Of a stretch of DNA of 64,000 nt, positions 9,106 through 18,402 are shown piece by piece; position 1 is the stretch's first letter; every line of letters begins with the position of its first letter. The stretch is from Acidobacteriota bacterium (GTDB lineage Bacteria > Acidobacteriota > Blastocatellia > Pyrinomonadales > Pyrinomonadaceae), in assembly GCA_018269005.1 (NCBI GenBank), contig JAFDVK010000012.1:682001-746000 (forward strand). The letters run 5' to 3'. The position numbers were made by a program, and so were the translations under genes. The notes below the pieces were generated by a model, which did not search any database, had not been told where the DNA came from, and saw only the letters and a list, made by a program, of their open reading frames with translations.

Positions 9106-9108
9106 CAG

Positions 9109-9139
9109 TTCGGACAAATCGAACGGCGTCTCGTATAAT
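9109..9139 (+). promoter_or_regulatory. candidate guaA promoter
   Basis: A consensus TATAAT at 9134-9139 lies 34 bases before the guaA start; TTCGGA at 9109-9114 is a weak -35 at a 19-base spacing. Confidence 0.4.
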
Positions 9140-9172
9140 CATCGTTTAGCTTATTCAGGGAGCCGACAGGTT

Positions 9173-10717
9173 TTGAATCACGAACTCATACTCATACTCG
9201 ATTTTGGTTCGCAGTACACGCAGTTGATCGCGAGACGTGTGCGCGAACAGGGCGTCTATTGCGAGATCCTGCCGTTTCACACTTCGATCGAGACGATCGC
9301 TGAGCGAAAGCCGAAAGGCGTGATCTTATCGGGCGGGCCGTCGAGCGTGACGGAAGAGGACGCACCGCGAGTGCCGGGCGGCTTCTATGAGAAAGTTGAC
9401 GTTCCGATCCTCGGTATCTGCTACGGGATGCAGCTCCTTGCGGTCGATCTTGGCGGCAAGAGCGAGCCTGCGGATCGTCGCGAATACGGCCACGCAAAGC
9501 TTAAGGTTTTGAGCGGCGGAACACGCCTCTTTAACGGATTGCCGTTCGAGCTCGATGTCTGGATGAGCCACGGCGACCACGTAACGCAGTTGCCCGACGG
9601 ATTCGTTTCGACGGCGACCACCGGCGACGTCATCACCGCGATCGAGAACGAAGAGCGGCGGATGTTCGCCGTGCAGTTCCATCCGGAGGTAGCGCACACG
9701 CCGGCGGGAAGCGAGATCCTGCGGAATTTCGTCTTCGATGTCTGCGGCTGCACGGGCGATTGGACGGCGTCGAGTTTTATCGCGGACGAGATCGCGAAGA
9801 TCCGCGAGACGGTCGGGGACACGGGCCGCGTGATCTGCGGGCTTTCGGGCGGCGTGGATTCGACGGTTGCGGCAATGCTCGTTCACGAAGCGATCGGCGA
9901 GCGGCAGCGGTGCATCTTCGTTAACAACGGCCTTCTGCGGGCAGACGAGTTCGAGGACACGCTGAAACTCTATCGCGACACGATGAAGCTCAACGTAACG
10001 GGCGTCGATGCTTCCGCAGAGTTTTACGCGGACCTTGCGGGCGTTATCGACCCGGAAGCGAAACGCAAGGCGATCGGAGCGAGATTCATCAAGGTCTTTG
10101 AAGAAGAAGCGAACAAAGGCGAGAAGGCGAATTGGCTCGTACAGGGAACGCTTTATCCGGACGTGATCGAATCGGTGAGCCTTCGCGGCGCGTCCGTAAC
10201 GATCAAGACGCATCACAACGTCGGCGGCCTGCCCGAGAAGATGAACCTTAAGCTAATCGAACCGCTACGCGAACTTTTTAAGGACGAGGTTCGGCTGATC
10301 GGACGCGACCTCTCGGTTCCGAACGAGATACTCGGGCGGCATCCTTTTCCCGGGCCGGGATTGGCGGTGCGGATACTCGGCGAAGTTACGCCGGAGAAGG
10401 CCGCCGTGCTCCAGCAGGCTGACTGCATCTTCATCGAAGAGCTGAAAACGTCAGGCCTTTACGACGAAGTTTGGCAGGCTTTCGCCGTTCTTCTGCCGGT
10501 GCAGTCGGTCGGCGTGATGGGCGATTTCCGCACGTACGAGCGGACCGCTGCCCTGCGTGCAGTTACGAGTACGGACGGAATGACCGCCGATTGGGCACGT
10601 CTTCCGCACGAATTCCTCGCACGCGTCTCATCACGCATTACGAGCGAGGTTCGCGGCATCAACCGCGTCGTTTACGACATCTCGTCAAAACCGCCGGGCA
10701 CGATAGAGTGGGAGTAG
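9173..10717 (+). CDS. guaA: GMP synthase (glutamine-hydrolysing)
   Basis: Converts XMP to GMP using glutamine and ATP, last step of guanine nucleotide synthesis in the cytosol. 514 residues from a TTG start; the open frame extends further upstream, but the conserved N-terminus begins at [26 protein letters not shown] lies about 10 bases before this TTG, and the promoter-like box lies between it and the upstream ATGs. Class I amidotransferase Cys in ILGICYGMQ and His-Glu in [10 protein letters not shown]-pyrophosphatase P-loop [12 protein letters not shown]-terminal dimerisation domain ends PPGTIEWE, the family's canonical end. Single-gene transcript behind a repeat pocket. Confidence 0.97.
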   Translation: MNHELILILDFGSQYTQLIARRVREQGVYCEILPFHTSIETIAERKPKGVILSGGPSSVTEEDAPRVPGGFYEKVDVPILGICYGMQLLAVDLGGKSEPADRREYGHAKLKVLSGGTRLFNGLPFELDVWMSHGDHVTQLPDGFVSTATTGDVITAIENEERRMFAVQFHPEVAHTPAGSEILRNFVFDVCGCTGDWTASSFIADEIAKIRETVGDTGRVICGLSGGVDSTVAAMLVHEAIGERQRCIFVNNGLLRADEFEDTLKLYRDTMKLNVTGVDASAEFYADLAGVIDPEAKRKAIGARFIKVFEEEANKGEKANWLVQGTLYPDVIESVSLRGASVTIKTHHNVGGLPEKMNLKLIEPLRELFKDEVRLIGRDLSVPNEILGRHPFPGPGLAVRILGEVTPEKAAVLQQADCIFIEELKTSGLYDEVWQAFAVLLPVQSVGVMGDFRTYERTAALRAVTSTDGMTADWARLPHEFLARVSSRITSEVRGINRVVYDISSKPPGTIEWE

Positions 10718-10921
10718 AGGGCTGACGTTGCGGAAGGCCGCACGAAGTAAGGCCACCTGTGGTCATCGACGATAGTTTCACCGCCCGCGAGTTTCGTTAA
10801 CCGCATCGGGACATAGGACAAGAATCTCCGAAATATGTGATAGGTGATAAGGCATAAGTTCAGCTTTCCGGTTCTGTTGACTTATCCGTAGTGGCCTAAC
10901 GTCGTGCGGCTATCGGCACGG

Positions 10922-11770
10922 TCACTTTACCCGCGAGACCGGGAATGTCGTACCGTCTGCGCGATAGAAGGTGCCGGTGTTGTAATTCTCGTCGTCGAAT
11001 GAAAAGCTGTTGACTCCGCCGTCCTTTGTGTCTGCATTGAATGCGAGCGCGTCCAGCGTCGGTTTGAAGATCTCGACGCCCTTGCCTTTTGGCCAACGAA
11101 TCGCGTAGTTCTGACCGACCTTCTTCACGGTACACGATGTCGTCCCAACGTTGTATTTGCCTTCGAATTCGCCGGTTACATTAGAAGGCGTATCCGCCGG
11201 CTTGTCCGCTTCCTTAAGCCACTTGAGCAGGCTGCCGCTTTGGCCATAGACGATATTGTCGATCTTCCACGATTCCGTGCCCGCGGACATTTCGAATCTC
11301 AGGGTCTTCGGCTCGCCGAAATTCGTGAACGTCACATTGACGGTCGCCTTTTTTCCGTCCTTCTCGTCGATCTTGCCCGTGCCGATCTTGAAGTCCTTTA
11401 TCTCGACGTCCTGCGCGTCATAAAGCGGGTCGGCGTCGATCGCACCAACATCGCTCGTGTGCGTGGTGGCGTCTTTCCAGATCAGGTCGGCAAGCTGCTT
11501 ACTGAAGAATTTATCGATGAGGGCCCGATCCTTCGACTGGAAGAATGGGCTCTTTTGGGCGTCATGCGCTTTATAGAGAGCCTGGACGACCGTTTCGGGT
11601 GCCGGAAGATCGATCTTGCCAACGCCGGACAGCGGCGTAGAACTTGGGGTCGGCGTAATGTTCGAGGCGTTGGCGGCGGTGTTCGTATTGGCCGCGGGTT
11701 TGAACAAACTGCAGCCTCCGACAACAAGGATAAGCAGCAAAAGCGGGGTCAATGGTCTTGTCATTCTCAT
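10922..11770 (-). CDS. lipoprotein with DUF3828-like domain
   Basis: 282 residues. N-terminus is a lipoprotein signal (lipobox LVVGGC, Cys about residue 20) followed by an Asn/Thr/Ala-rich linker. The middle (about 55-190) matches the DUF3828 pattern: ETVVQALYKAHDAQ, a FFSKQLADLIWKD helix, DAQDVEIKDFKI and a SWKIDNIVYG strand. The last ~80 residues form a second small beta domain (GEFEGKYNVGTTSCTVKKVG). DUF3828 proteins are periplasmic or outer-membrane-attached with unknown activity. Separated from guaA by 200 bp holding nothing I recognise, and divergent from the M61 peptidase gene. Confidence 0.8.
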   Translation of the reverse strand: MRMTRPLTPLLLLILVVGGCSLFKPAANTNTAANASNITPTPSSTPLSGVGKIDLPAPETVVQALYKAHDAQKSPFFQSKDRALIDKFFSKQLADLIWKDATTHTSDVGAIDADPLYDAQDVEIKDFKIGTGKIDEKDGKKATVNVTFTNFGEPKTLRFEMSAGTESWKIDNIVYGQSGSLLKWLKEADKPADTPSNVTGEFEGKYNVGTTSCTVKKVGQNYAIRWPKGKGVEIFKPTLDALAFNADTKDGGVNSFSFDDENYNTGTFYRADGTTFPVSRVK

Positions 11771-11874
11771 AAGTATTGCAAGAGAGCGGGCACGCCAACA
11801 AAGTCAGATCGTGCAATAATTGAAACATATCTGCACATTTTTGAGTAAAAGACAGAAAATCATGAGGTGAAATT

Positions 11875-13647
11875 ATGTTTAGATCCAGGGCGCGTCTTAT
11901 CGTCCCCTTACTACTTGTTCTGCTTTCGTCCGCTGTTTATGGGCAGAAAGGGCTAAAGCTTGACTACACGGTCTCCCTGTCGGACCCTTCGACCCGACAG
12001 TTCCATATTACGACGGATATCGCTAATATCGACCAGCCGGAACTTCGTTTGAGTCTGCCGACGTGGGCACCCGGCTGGTACACGGTAGAGAACTACTTCA
12101 AGAATGTGCTGCGTTTTCGTATCACGGATGCCAACGGCAAGGTGCTGCCGATGCGGATGGTCAAGAAGCAGACCTGGTCCGTCAACACAAAGGGTATAAA
12201 GCAGATCCGCGTCGATTATGACTATCGCGCGACCGTGCTTGCGCTGAATCAAGCCAAGATCGCCGACGATTATGCCTTCTTTACGGGTATCGAACTTTTC
12301 CTCGAAGCAGAAGGCCATCGCAACACGCCTGCGAACGTTCATTTCAAAGTGCCTTCGGGTTGGAATCTGATCTCTGCCCTTCGCGAAACATCGGATCCGA
12401 TGACGTATGTTGCCGACAATTACGACGTTCTGGTCGATGCACCGGCCGAGATGGGCAAATTCGACCTTTTAAAGTATGAGGTCGAGGGAAAACCACATTA
12501 TTTCGTGGCAAATCCGGCGGGAACGTTCAGCCATGAGAAAGCTGTGAAATTCACGGAAATGCTTTCGAAGGTCGTCCAGGCTGACAGCAAGATGTTCGGC
12601 GGACTGCCGTATGAGAAATACATTTCGTTCTATTTCTTCACGCCGCCGGAAAGCAATGCGGGCGGTGCTCTCGAACACCTGAATTCATTCGTCGCATTTG
12701 CTCCGAACGGCGATATTGCAACGCCGGAAATGATCATCGGAACGGCCGCTCACGAATATTTTCACCTGTGGAACGTGAAGCGCATCCGCCCGGCAGAGAT
12801 GTGGCCCTATAACTATGCTATTGAAAACGAGACGCCGCTCCTTTGGGTCTCCGAAGGCTTTACGAATTATTACGGCGTGGTTTCGCGTTACCGCGGCGGC
12901 CTTTCGACCGTGGAGAGTTTCCTGAATTCGGCGGCATCCGCCGCTGCGGGCGTCGAGGGCAATGAAGTTCGCAACTATGTCTCGCCTGCGAATGCTTCGG
13001 TCTCGACCTGGGCGGGCTACGACACGCCGGTCGCGTTCGGCATCTCCTATTACACACAAGGCCAGAACCTCGGTGCCCTTCTCGATCTTTCGATCCGAAA
13101 CGACTCGGACGGGAAATACAGCCTGGACGATGTGATGCGGACGCTCTATAACGATTTCTATAAGAAGGGTCGGGGATTCACGACCGAGGATATGATCTCG
13201 ATCGTCAATAAACTCACCAAGAAGGACTATCATCCTTTCTACGAAAAGTACGTCTGGGGAACCGATGTTCCGAATTACGACGAGATCTTCGGCTATGCGG
13301 GCTATCGCTTGAACAAGACGACGCAAAAGGTCGCTGATCTTGGGTTCAGCGGCAGATTCAGGGACGGCGGCATCCTCATCAGCCGGCTGGAGGAAGGCAG
13401 TGCGGCGCAGGCCGCAGGCTTCCAAAAAGGCGATATCGTTGAAAAGATCAACGGCAAACCGATCTCTTTCGGCTCACTGCAGGATCTTGGCGGGAAAGAG
13501 GCTGAGTTCACGATCAAACGCGACGGCTCTGAGCAGACGATAAAGATGGTCGTGCCCACCCGAGATGTCGAACGATACGAGATAGTAAGTTTGCCGACAC
13601 CGACCGCGAAGCAGCAAAAGATTCGCGACGGCTGGCTGGCACGATAG
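11875..13647 (+). CDS. M61 family glycyl aminopeptidase with PDZ domain
   Basis: 590 residues with a signal peptide (about 1-24, ending VYGQ), so exported. N-terminal M61 beta-domain, then the zinc site HEYFH in GTAAHEYFHLWNVKRIRP (about residues 290-307), a second glutamate downstream in LLWVSEGFTNYYG, and a C-terminal PDZ domain (about 490-570, with GGILISRLEEGSAAQAAGFQ). These are the features of the glycine/alanine-specific aminopeptidases typified by the Sphingomonas enzyme. ATG is 5 bases behind GAGGTGA. A strong terminator follows directly, so it is a single-gene unit. Confidence 0.93.
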   Translation: MFRSRARLIVPLLLVLLSSAVYGQKGLKLDYTVSLSDPSTRQFHITTDIANIDQPELRLSLPTWAPGWYTVENYFKNVLRFRITDANGKVLPMRMVKKQTWSVNTKGIKQIRVDYDYRATVLALNQAKIADDYAFFTGIELFLEAEGHRNTPANVHFKVPSGWNLISALRETSDPMTYVADNYDVLVDAPAEMGKFDLLKYEVEGKPHYFVANPAGTFSHEKAVKFTEMLSKVVQADSKMFGGLPYEKYISFYFFTPPESNAGGALEHLNSFVAFAPNGDIATPEMIIGTAAHEYFHLWNVKRIRPAEMWPYNYAIENETPLLWVSEGFTNYYGVVSRYRGGLSTVESFLNSAASAAAGVEGNEVRNYVSPANASVSTWAGYDTPVAFGISYYTQGQNLGALLDLSIRNDSDGKYSLDDVMRTLYNDFYKKGRGFTTEDMISIVNKLTKKDYHPFYEKYVWGTDVPNYDEIFGYAGYRLNKTTQKVADLGFSGRFRDGGILISRLEEGSAAQAAGFQKGDIVEKINGKPISFGSLQDLGGKEAEFTIKRDGSEQTIKMVVPTRDVERYEIVSLPTPTAKQQKIRDGWLAR

Positions 13648-13667
13648 CCGAAACGGTCTTTGGATCG

Positions 13668-13715
13668 AAAAAAGCCCTCTCAGGCGGCCTATTGCCGGCT
13701 TGAGGGGGCTTTTTT
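13668..13715 (+). terminator. rho-independent terminator after the M61 gene
   Basis: Stem AAAAAAGCCCTCTCA / TGAGGGGGCTTTTTT (one G-T or mismatch) with the loop containing a small GGC/GCC helix, ending in six Ts. The A tract on the other side means it could also act on the opposite strand. Confidence 0.85.
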
Positions 13716-13778
13716 GGGGCGGAATGAAGAATTGTGCCGTAAGTTGGCTTTCGTGCCGTCGCAGAGGGCCTTGCTTCC

Positions 13779-13808
13779 TTGACCCTTAAAATAGGCGCGT
13801 GCTAGTCT
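13779..13808 (+). promoter_or_regulatory. candidate promoter of the ATP synthase operon
   Basis: TTGACC at 13779-13784 and TAGTCT at 13803-13808 with an 18-base spacer, about 63 bases before the first atp gene. Confidence 0.35.
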
Positions 13809-13870
13809 TAATCCTTTTGAGTATGCGGCCTTTTTCGACCGTGGTCGGGCCGTATCAAGGGTAAGTTCTT

Positions 13871-14311
13871 ATGCACCTATTAGCCGCTATCCAACTTTTC
13901 CCGGACGGGACGATGTTCTTACACATCGCGATCATTCTCGTCATGATATGGGTGCTCAATAAAACGCTTTTCAAGCCGATATACGCGGTGCTTGAGGCCC
14001 GCGAAAAGAACAGGAGCCATCAGGGCGGCGAGGCCGGCGCGATCCTCGAAGATGTTGAGGCAAAGGAAGCGGTATATACGAGCGAGATCCGTGACGCCAG
14101 AAATGAGGGATACGAGATCATCGAACAGCGTCATAACGCGGCGGTCGCCGTGCGAAATCAAGCACTTGGAAAGGCGAAAGAAGAAGCAGTCGCGATGCTT
14201 GATTCAGGCCGCGGGGACATTGAACGCCAGGCCGCCGAAGCGCGTAAGGAGATCGAGTCCGGCGCGGAGAAGATGGCCGATCACATTGCGGCAACAATTT
14301 TGAAGGGCTAG
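13871..14311 (+). CDS. F0F1 ATP synthase subunit b' (peripheral stalk)
   Basis: 146 residues: one N-terminal membrane helix (about 14-32, MFLHIAIILVMIWVLNKTLF) followed by a long charged helix with heptad character, the plan of a b-type stalk subunit. FKPIYAVLEAREKN after the helix is the b/b' signature. Being the shorter of two adjacent b-type genes and lying first, it is called b', as in cyanobacteria, alphaproteobacteria and several Acidobacteriota. It forms a heterodimer with the next gene's product, tethering F1 to F0. ATG sits behind AGGGTAAG. Which of the two is b and which b' is a judgement from length only. Confidence 0.85.
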   Translation: MHLLAAIQLFPDGTMFLHIAIILVMIWVLNKTLFKPIYAVLEAREKNRSHQGGEAGAILEDVEAKEAVYTSEIRDARNEGYEIIEQRHNAAVAVRNQALGKAKEEAVAMLDSGRGDIERQAAEARKEIESGAEKMADHIAATILKG

Positions 14312-14317
14312 AGAGAT

Positions 14318-14884
14318 ATGATGATCGCCGTGATCAACACCATTTTGCTGTCGACCGCCCCGCACGGTGCGGGCGAACCCAGCTTTTACGACAAGTGGTT
14401 CAACATTCCCGGTTTTGAGGCGTGGAAGTTTGTCAATCTCGCGATCTTTGTCGTTGCGATGACATTCATCCTAAAAAAGCATTTGAGCGCGAGCTTCAAG
14501 CAGAAGCGGGAAGAGATACGCGCTGACCTGATCCGTGCCGAGAACGAAAAGAAGGCGGCTCTCGAACGTCTGACGGACATCGAGGGCAAACTCGCACAAA
14601 GAGAAACCGAGAAGGCCGAGATCCTTGCCCGTGCTAAATCCGAGGCCGAGTCCGACGAAACGGAACTCAGCGAACTGACAGCGTCGGATGTTGCCCGTTT
14701 GCAGGGGCAGACAAAGGCGGAACTGAACCGGCTTGCAAATCAATCGCGAAGCGCCCTTCGACGGCTTTCTGCCGAAGAGAGCATTCGGCTTGCCGAGCAG
14801 CGTCTTCGCTCCCAGATCGATGGTTCGGTCGATTCAAGGCTGATCAAGAACGGCATTGCCGAGATCGGAGGTTTGAACCAATGA
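14318..14884 (+). CDS. atpF: F0F1 ATP synthase subunit b (peripheral stalk)
   Basis: 188 residues with a ~35-residue periplasmic or amphipathic N-terminus, one membrane helix (about 39-55, FVNLAIFVVAMTFILKK) and a long coiled coil. The extended N-terminus with GFEAWKFVNLAIF is seen in b subunits of two-b ATP synthases. It starts six bases after the b' stop, and its stop overlaps the delta start (ATGA), so the cluster is translationally coupled. Two ATGs in tandem make the exact start uncertain by one codon. Confidence 0.88.
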   Translation: MMIAVINTILLSTAPHGAGEPSFYDKWFNIPGFEAWKFVNLAIFVVAMTFILKKHLSASFKQKREEIRADLIRAENEKKAALERLTDIEGKLAQRETEKAEILARAKSEAESDETELSELTASDVARLQGQTKAELNRLANQSRSALRRLSAEESIRLAEQRLRSQIDGSVDSRLIKNGIAEIGGLNQ

Positions 14885-15423
14885 GCACCGAGACGATCGC
14901 ACGACGATACGCTATCGCCCTTGCGGATGTTGTAACAAATGGCGGCGACCCCGAAACCGTAAAGAATGAGCTCGTTGCTTGGAACGAGATGATCGGCGCT
15001 AGTTCTGACCTTCAATCCGTTTTTTCAAGTCCGGCCATTCAGCACGCAGCAAAAGAAAAGGTCCTCGAAACGCTGATCGCTAAGGCTTCGCCTTCTAAGA
15101 CGACATCGAATTTCCTTCGGATCCTGGTCAAGAACGGCCGTATCGGCGAGTTGTCGCAGATACAGGAGCGGTTTGAAGAGGAGTTGGCGGACCGCAGCGG
15201 CGTTGTCGTCGCTTCCGTCGTATCTGCGCGCGATCTGCCGGAGACCGAGAAAGGAGCATTTCAGGCGAATCTCGAAAAGCTGACGGGCAGGACCGTTGAG
15301 ATCGAATATGGCGTCGATCCGGAGATCATTGGCGGCGTCGTTACACGCATCGGTTCGACCGTTTACGATTCGTCGGTGCGGACGAAGCTCGAAAATCTAC
15401 GCGAAGAATTGGCAGCGGCGTAA
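14881..15423 (+). CDS. atpH: F0F1 ATP synthase subunit delta
   Basis: 180 residues, normal for delta/OSCP. N-terminal six-helix domain begins IARRYAIALADV; the conserved middle NFLRILVKNGRIGEL and the C-terminal GGVVTRIGSTVYDSSVRTKLENL strand-turn are visible. It links the b/b' stalk to the top of the F1 alpha-beta head. ATG overlaps the b stop by four bases. A 75-base gap containing no gene precedes atpA. Confidence 0.95.
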   Translation: MSTETIARRYAIALADVVTNGGDPETVKNELVAWNEMIGASSDLQSVFSSPAIQHAAKEKVLETLIAKASPSKTTSNFLRILVKNGRIGELSQIQERFEEELADRSGVVVASVVSARDLPETEKGAFQANLEKLTGRTVEIEYGVDPEIIGGVVTRIGSTVYDSSVRTKLENLREELAAA

Positions 15424-15498
15424 GGTAAACAAAATTTATTTCAGCGGTTATTTGGACATCTGAATTTTAGCAGCCGATAGAAGGCAAAAGCAGAAAAA

Positions 15499-17034
15499 AT
15501 GGAAAGCATTAAAGCTAACGAGATCAACGAGATCATACGTGCACAGATCGAAAATTTTGACGCGTCGATGACGGTTGCCGAAGTCGGCACGGTCATCAAG
15601 GTCGGCGACGGTATCGCCGAGATCTTCGGCCTTGAAAAGGTCATGGCAGGCGAGTTGCTGGAGTTTCCGCACGGTGTGCGCGGCCTCGCACTCAACCTTG
15701 AAGAAGATAAGGTCGGATGTGTTCTTTTCGGCGACTTTCAAAAGATCAAAGAGGGCGACGAAGTAAAGCGTACGCGCCGCATCATGAGCGTGCCGGTTGG
15801 CGACGCAATGATCGGCCGCGTTGTTGACGCACTCGGCAACCCGATCGACGGCAAAGGCGAGATCGTTACCGATACGTATTTTCCGGTCGAGCGTATCGCT
15901 CCCGGCATCATCGACCGCCAGCCTGTTAAAGAACCGCTTCAGACGGGCTTGAAGGCCATTGACGCAATGGTTCCGATCGGCCGCGGCCAACGCGAACTTA
16001 TCATCGGCGACCGCCAGACCGGAAAGACGGCCGTCGCGATCGATACGATCATCAACCAGAAGGGAAAGGACGTCATCTGTGTTTACGTTGCGATCGGCCA
16101 GAAGGCATCGACCGTTGCGCAGGTTCGCCAAAAGCTCGAAGAGCACGGCGCGATGGACTACACGATCATCGTGAACGCATCGGCTTCCGACCCGGCGGCC
16201 ATGCAGTTCCTTGCTCCGTATTCGGGCTGTGCGATGGGCGAATACTTCCGCGATAACGGGCGTCACGCTTTGACGATCTATGACGATCTTTCGAAGCAGG
16301 CCGCCGCATACCGCGAGATCTCGCTGCTTCTTCGCCGTCCTCCGGGCCGCGAGGCATATCCGGGCGACGTTTTCTATCTACACTCACGCCTTCTCGAACG
16401 TGCGGCAAAGATGTCGGACGCTCGCGGCGGCGGTTCGTTGACGAGTTTGCCGATCATCGAGACCCAGGCCGGCGATATTTCGGCTTATATCCCGACGAAC
16501 GTGATCTCGATCACGGACGGGCAGATCTTCCTTGAGTCCGACCTGTTCAACTCAGGCGTACGTCCTGCGATCAACGTGGGCAACTCGGTTTCGCGCGTGG
16601 GCGGTTCGGCTCAGATCAAGGCGATGAAGTCTGTCGCGGGTACGCTCCGCATCGACCTCGCACAGTTCCGCGAACTCGCTGCGTTCGCTCAGTTCGGTTC
16701 GGATCTTGATAAAGCTACTCAGGCTCAGCTCGAGCGCGGCCGCCGGCTTACTGAGATCCTAAAACAGGGCCAGTATCAGCCGATGCCCGTGGAAGAACAG
16801 GTGTTCATCATCTGGACGGTCACAAAAGGCCACGCCGATGATATTGCAGTAGAAGACCTGAAACGCTTCGAAGAGGAGATCGTTTCGTTCATTAAGGCGT
16901 CGCATCCGTCGGTGCTTTCGTCGATACGGGACAAGAAGAAACTTGACGACGAGATCGAGGCCTCGCTTCTCGAAGCGGTCGAAGATTTCAAGGCAAAGCG
17001 TTGGGAAACCGCGAACGCGGCAACTGCCAAATAA
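15499..17034 (+). CDS. atpA: F0F1 ATP synthase subunit alpha
   Basis: 511 residues. Non-catalytic nucleotide-binding subunit of F1: P-loop GDRQTGKT at about residues 169-176, alpha-specific Gln in that loop, the family signature [14 protein letters not shown] near residue 355, and the C-terminal helical domain. Start at ATG with [20 protein letters not shown], the expected delta-binding N-terminal helix. Normally atpG and atpD follow; here two small toxin-antitoxin genes intervene before atpG, and atpD and atpC are absent from the window. Confidence 0.98.
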   Translation: MESIKANEINEIIRAQIENFDASMTVAEVGTVIKVGDGIAEIFGLEKVMAGELLEFPHGVRGLALNLEEDKVGCVLFGDFQKIKEGDEVKRTRRIMSVPVGDAMIGRVVDALGNPIDGKGEIVTDTYFPVERIAPGIIDRQPVKEPLQTGLKAIDAMVPIGRGQRELIIGDRQTGKTAVAIDTIINQKGKDVICVYVAIGQKASTVAQVRQKLEEHGAMDYTIIVNASASDPAAMQFLAPYSGCAMGEYFRDNGRHALTIYDDLSKQAAAYREISLLLRRPPGREAYPGDVFYLHSRLLERAAKMSDARGGGSLTSLPIIETQAGDISAYIPTNVISITDGQIFLESDLFNSGVRPAINVGNSVSRVGGSAQIKAMKSVAGTLRIDLAQFRELAAFAQFGSDLDKATQAQLERGRRLTEILKQGQYQPMPVEEQVFIIWTVTKGHADDIAVEDLKRFEEEIVSFIKASHPSVLSSIRDKKKLDDEIEASLLEAVEDFKAKRWETANAATAK

Positions 17035-17046
17035 GGATCGGTTCAG

Positions 17047-17262
17047 ATGAGAGCGCACAACTTCACCGCTATTGTAGAAAGGTGCAACGAAACGGGTCTG
17101 TTTGTCGGCTATGTTCCCGGGTTTCCCGGCGCTCATTCACAAGGCGAATCGCTCGATGAACTCAACGAGAATATGAAGGCCGTCATCGAAATGCTTCTTG
17201 AGGACGGTGAGCCGTTGCTTAGCGCAGAATTTGTTGGCACCCAACTCATCGCATTGGACTGA
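17047..17262 (+). CDS. hicB: HicB-family antitoxin
   Basis: 71 residues, all of it the HicB_lk N-terminal fold: FTAIVERCNETGLFVGYVPG, then GESLDELNENMKAVIEML. There is no C-terminal ribbon-helix-helix or HTH domain, as in the short HicB (former UPF0150) proteins that accompany YcfA-like toxins. It would neutralise the HicA mRNA interferase encoded immediately downstream (one-base gap). It starts 12 bases after the atpA stop, behind AAGGATCGG, and so should be transcribed with the ATP synthase genes. Autoregulation through DNA binding seems unlikely without a DNA-binding domain. Confidence 0.85.
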   Translation: MRAHNFTAIVERCNETGLFVGYVPGFPGAHSQGESLDELNENMKAVIEMLLEDGEPLLSAEFVGTQLIALD

Positions 17263-17263
17263 T

Positions 17264-17491
17264 ATGGGCGGCAAGATTCCTGTTCTTCGGCCTCGCGAGG
17301 TTATAAAGATCCTTGAAGCCATGGGTTTTACCGAAGTTCGGCAACGTGGGTCACATAAGCAGTTTCGACATACCGACGGAAGGTTCACGACCGTTCCGGT
17401 CCACGGAGCAAGGGATATTTCACCCATCTTGCTAAGAAAGATCGCTGAGGACGTCCGCCTTTCGGTCGAGGAATTTTTGAAGTTTAGATAG
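17264..17491 (+). CDS. hicA: HicA-family mRNA interferase toxin
   Basis: 75 residues from the ATG at 17264; the frame is open upstream but earlier starts lie inside hicB. The dsRBD-like HicA/YcfA fold is clear: LRPREVIKILEAMGFTEVRQRGSHKQFRH with the catalytic His in GSHKQF, then TVPVHGARDISPILLRKI. HicA cleaves mRNA and tmRNA on the ribosome-independent route, and is blocked by HicB. It ends two bases before atpG, so the toxin sits within the essential ATP synthase transcript. No insertion-sequence remnant or target duplication is visible around the pair. Confidence 0.88.
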   Translation: MGGKIPVLRPREVIKILEAMGFTEVRQRGSHKQFRHTDGRFTTVPVHGARDISPILLRKIAEDVRLSVEEFLKFR

Positions 17492-17493
17492 CT

Positions 17494-18375
17494 ATGGCAA
17501 GTCTTTTGGACATGCGCCGACGCATCAAGTCGGTCAAGAACACACAGCAGATCACGAAGGCGATGAAGATGGTCGCCGCTGCGAAACTAAAACGCGCACA
17601 GGACCGCGTTACGGCATCGCGTCCTTTTGCGGGCAAGATGACCGAGGTTCTCGGCGGATTGAGCGCAAAGGTTGCTGATGATTTTTCGCATCCGCTGCTC
17701 GACGCTCGCGGTGACGAAAAATACCTCATCGTTCTGATCTCTGCCGACAAGGGCCTTGCCGGTGCATTCAACGCCAACGTTATCAAGGCTACGCAGGCGT
17801 TCCTGAGGGAGAATTCTGCAAAGCAGGCCGAAATGGTCGCCGTCGGACGAAAAGGACGCGACTTCTTCAAGCGCCGCGAGATCGAATTGACAGACGAATA
17901 TATCGGCCTTACCGGGAGCGGCCAAGTGAATTATACTGACGCCGTCGAGATCGCTGAAAAACTTATCCGGCAGTTCACGGACGATACGTCGATCGACAAA
18001 GTGTTCGTCGTCTTTACGGAGTTCAAGACCGTGCTTTCGCAGAAACCTGTCATCCAGCAGCTGCTTCCGATCCCGCGGGCCGAGGAGTCAGAGGCAGAGG
18101 GAGAAACTCCGTCTGCCGATGCCGAGTATATTTACGAGCAGCCTGCGCCGGAGATCTTTGGGCAGTTGCTTCCCAAGTATGTCATTACACAGATCTATCG
18201 CGGAATGCTTGAATCGGTCGCGTCCGAACAAGGTTCGCGGATGACGGCGATGGATTCGGCGTCGAAGAATGCGGGTGAGCTTATCGACACCTTGACGCTC
18301 AATATGAACCGTATTCGTCAGGCGGCCATCACCAAGGAGATCATCGAGGTCGTCTCCGGTGCCGCCGCGGCCTAG
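17494..18375 (+). CDS. atpG: F0F1 ATP synthase subunit gamma
   Basis: 293 residues, the central rotor shaft of F1. N-terminal coiled-coil helix ASLLDMRRRIKSVKNTQQITKAMKMVAAAKLKRAQ and C-terminal helix with MTAMDSASKNAGELIDTLTL and NRIRQAAITKEIIEVVSGA are the paired diagnostic segments. Mid-domain has an insertion-like acidic stretch (EESEAEGETPSADAEYIYEQ, about residues 199-219). ATG two bases after the hicA stop. Last atp gene of the cluster; atpB, atpE, atpD, atpC must be elsewhere. Confidence 0.96.
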   Translation: MASLLDMRRRIKSVKNTQQITKAMKMVAAAKLKRAQDRVTASRPFAGKMTEVLGGLSAKVADDFSHPLLDARGDEKYLIVLISADKGLAGAFNANVIKATQAFLRENSAKQAEMVAVGRKGRDFFKRREIELTDEYIGLTGSGQVNYTDAVEIAEKLIRQFTDDTSIDKVFVVFTEFKTVLSQKPVIQQLLPIPRAEESEAEGETPSADAEYIYEQPAPEIFGQLLPKYVITQIYRGMLESVASEQGSRMTAMDSASKNAGELIDTLTLNMNRIRQAAITKEIIEVVSGAAAA

Positions 18376-18402
18376 AATGCCCGTCGGAGTGTTGAGGAGC
18401 AT

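Noticed and set aside
9326..10216. 296-residue minus-strand frame opposite guaA
   Set aside because: Shadow of guaA; Arg/Asp/His-rich translation without any domain or ribosome binding site.
12685..13425. 246-residue minus-strand frame opposite the M61 gene
   Set aside because: Antisense shadow of a clear peptidase gene.
15448..16266. 272-residue minus-strand frame opposite atpA
   Set aside because: Antisense shadow of atpA.
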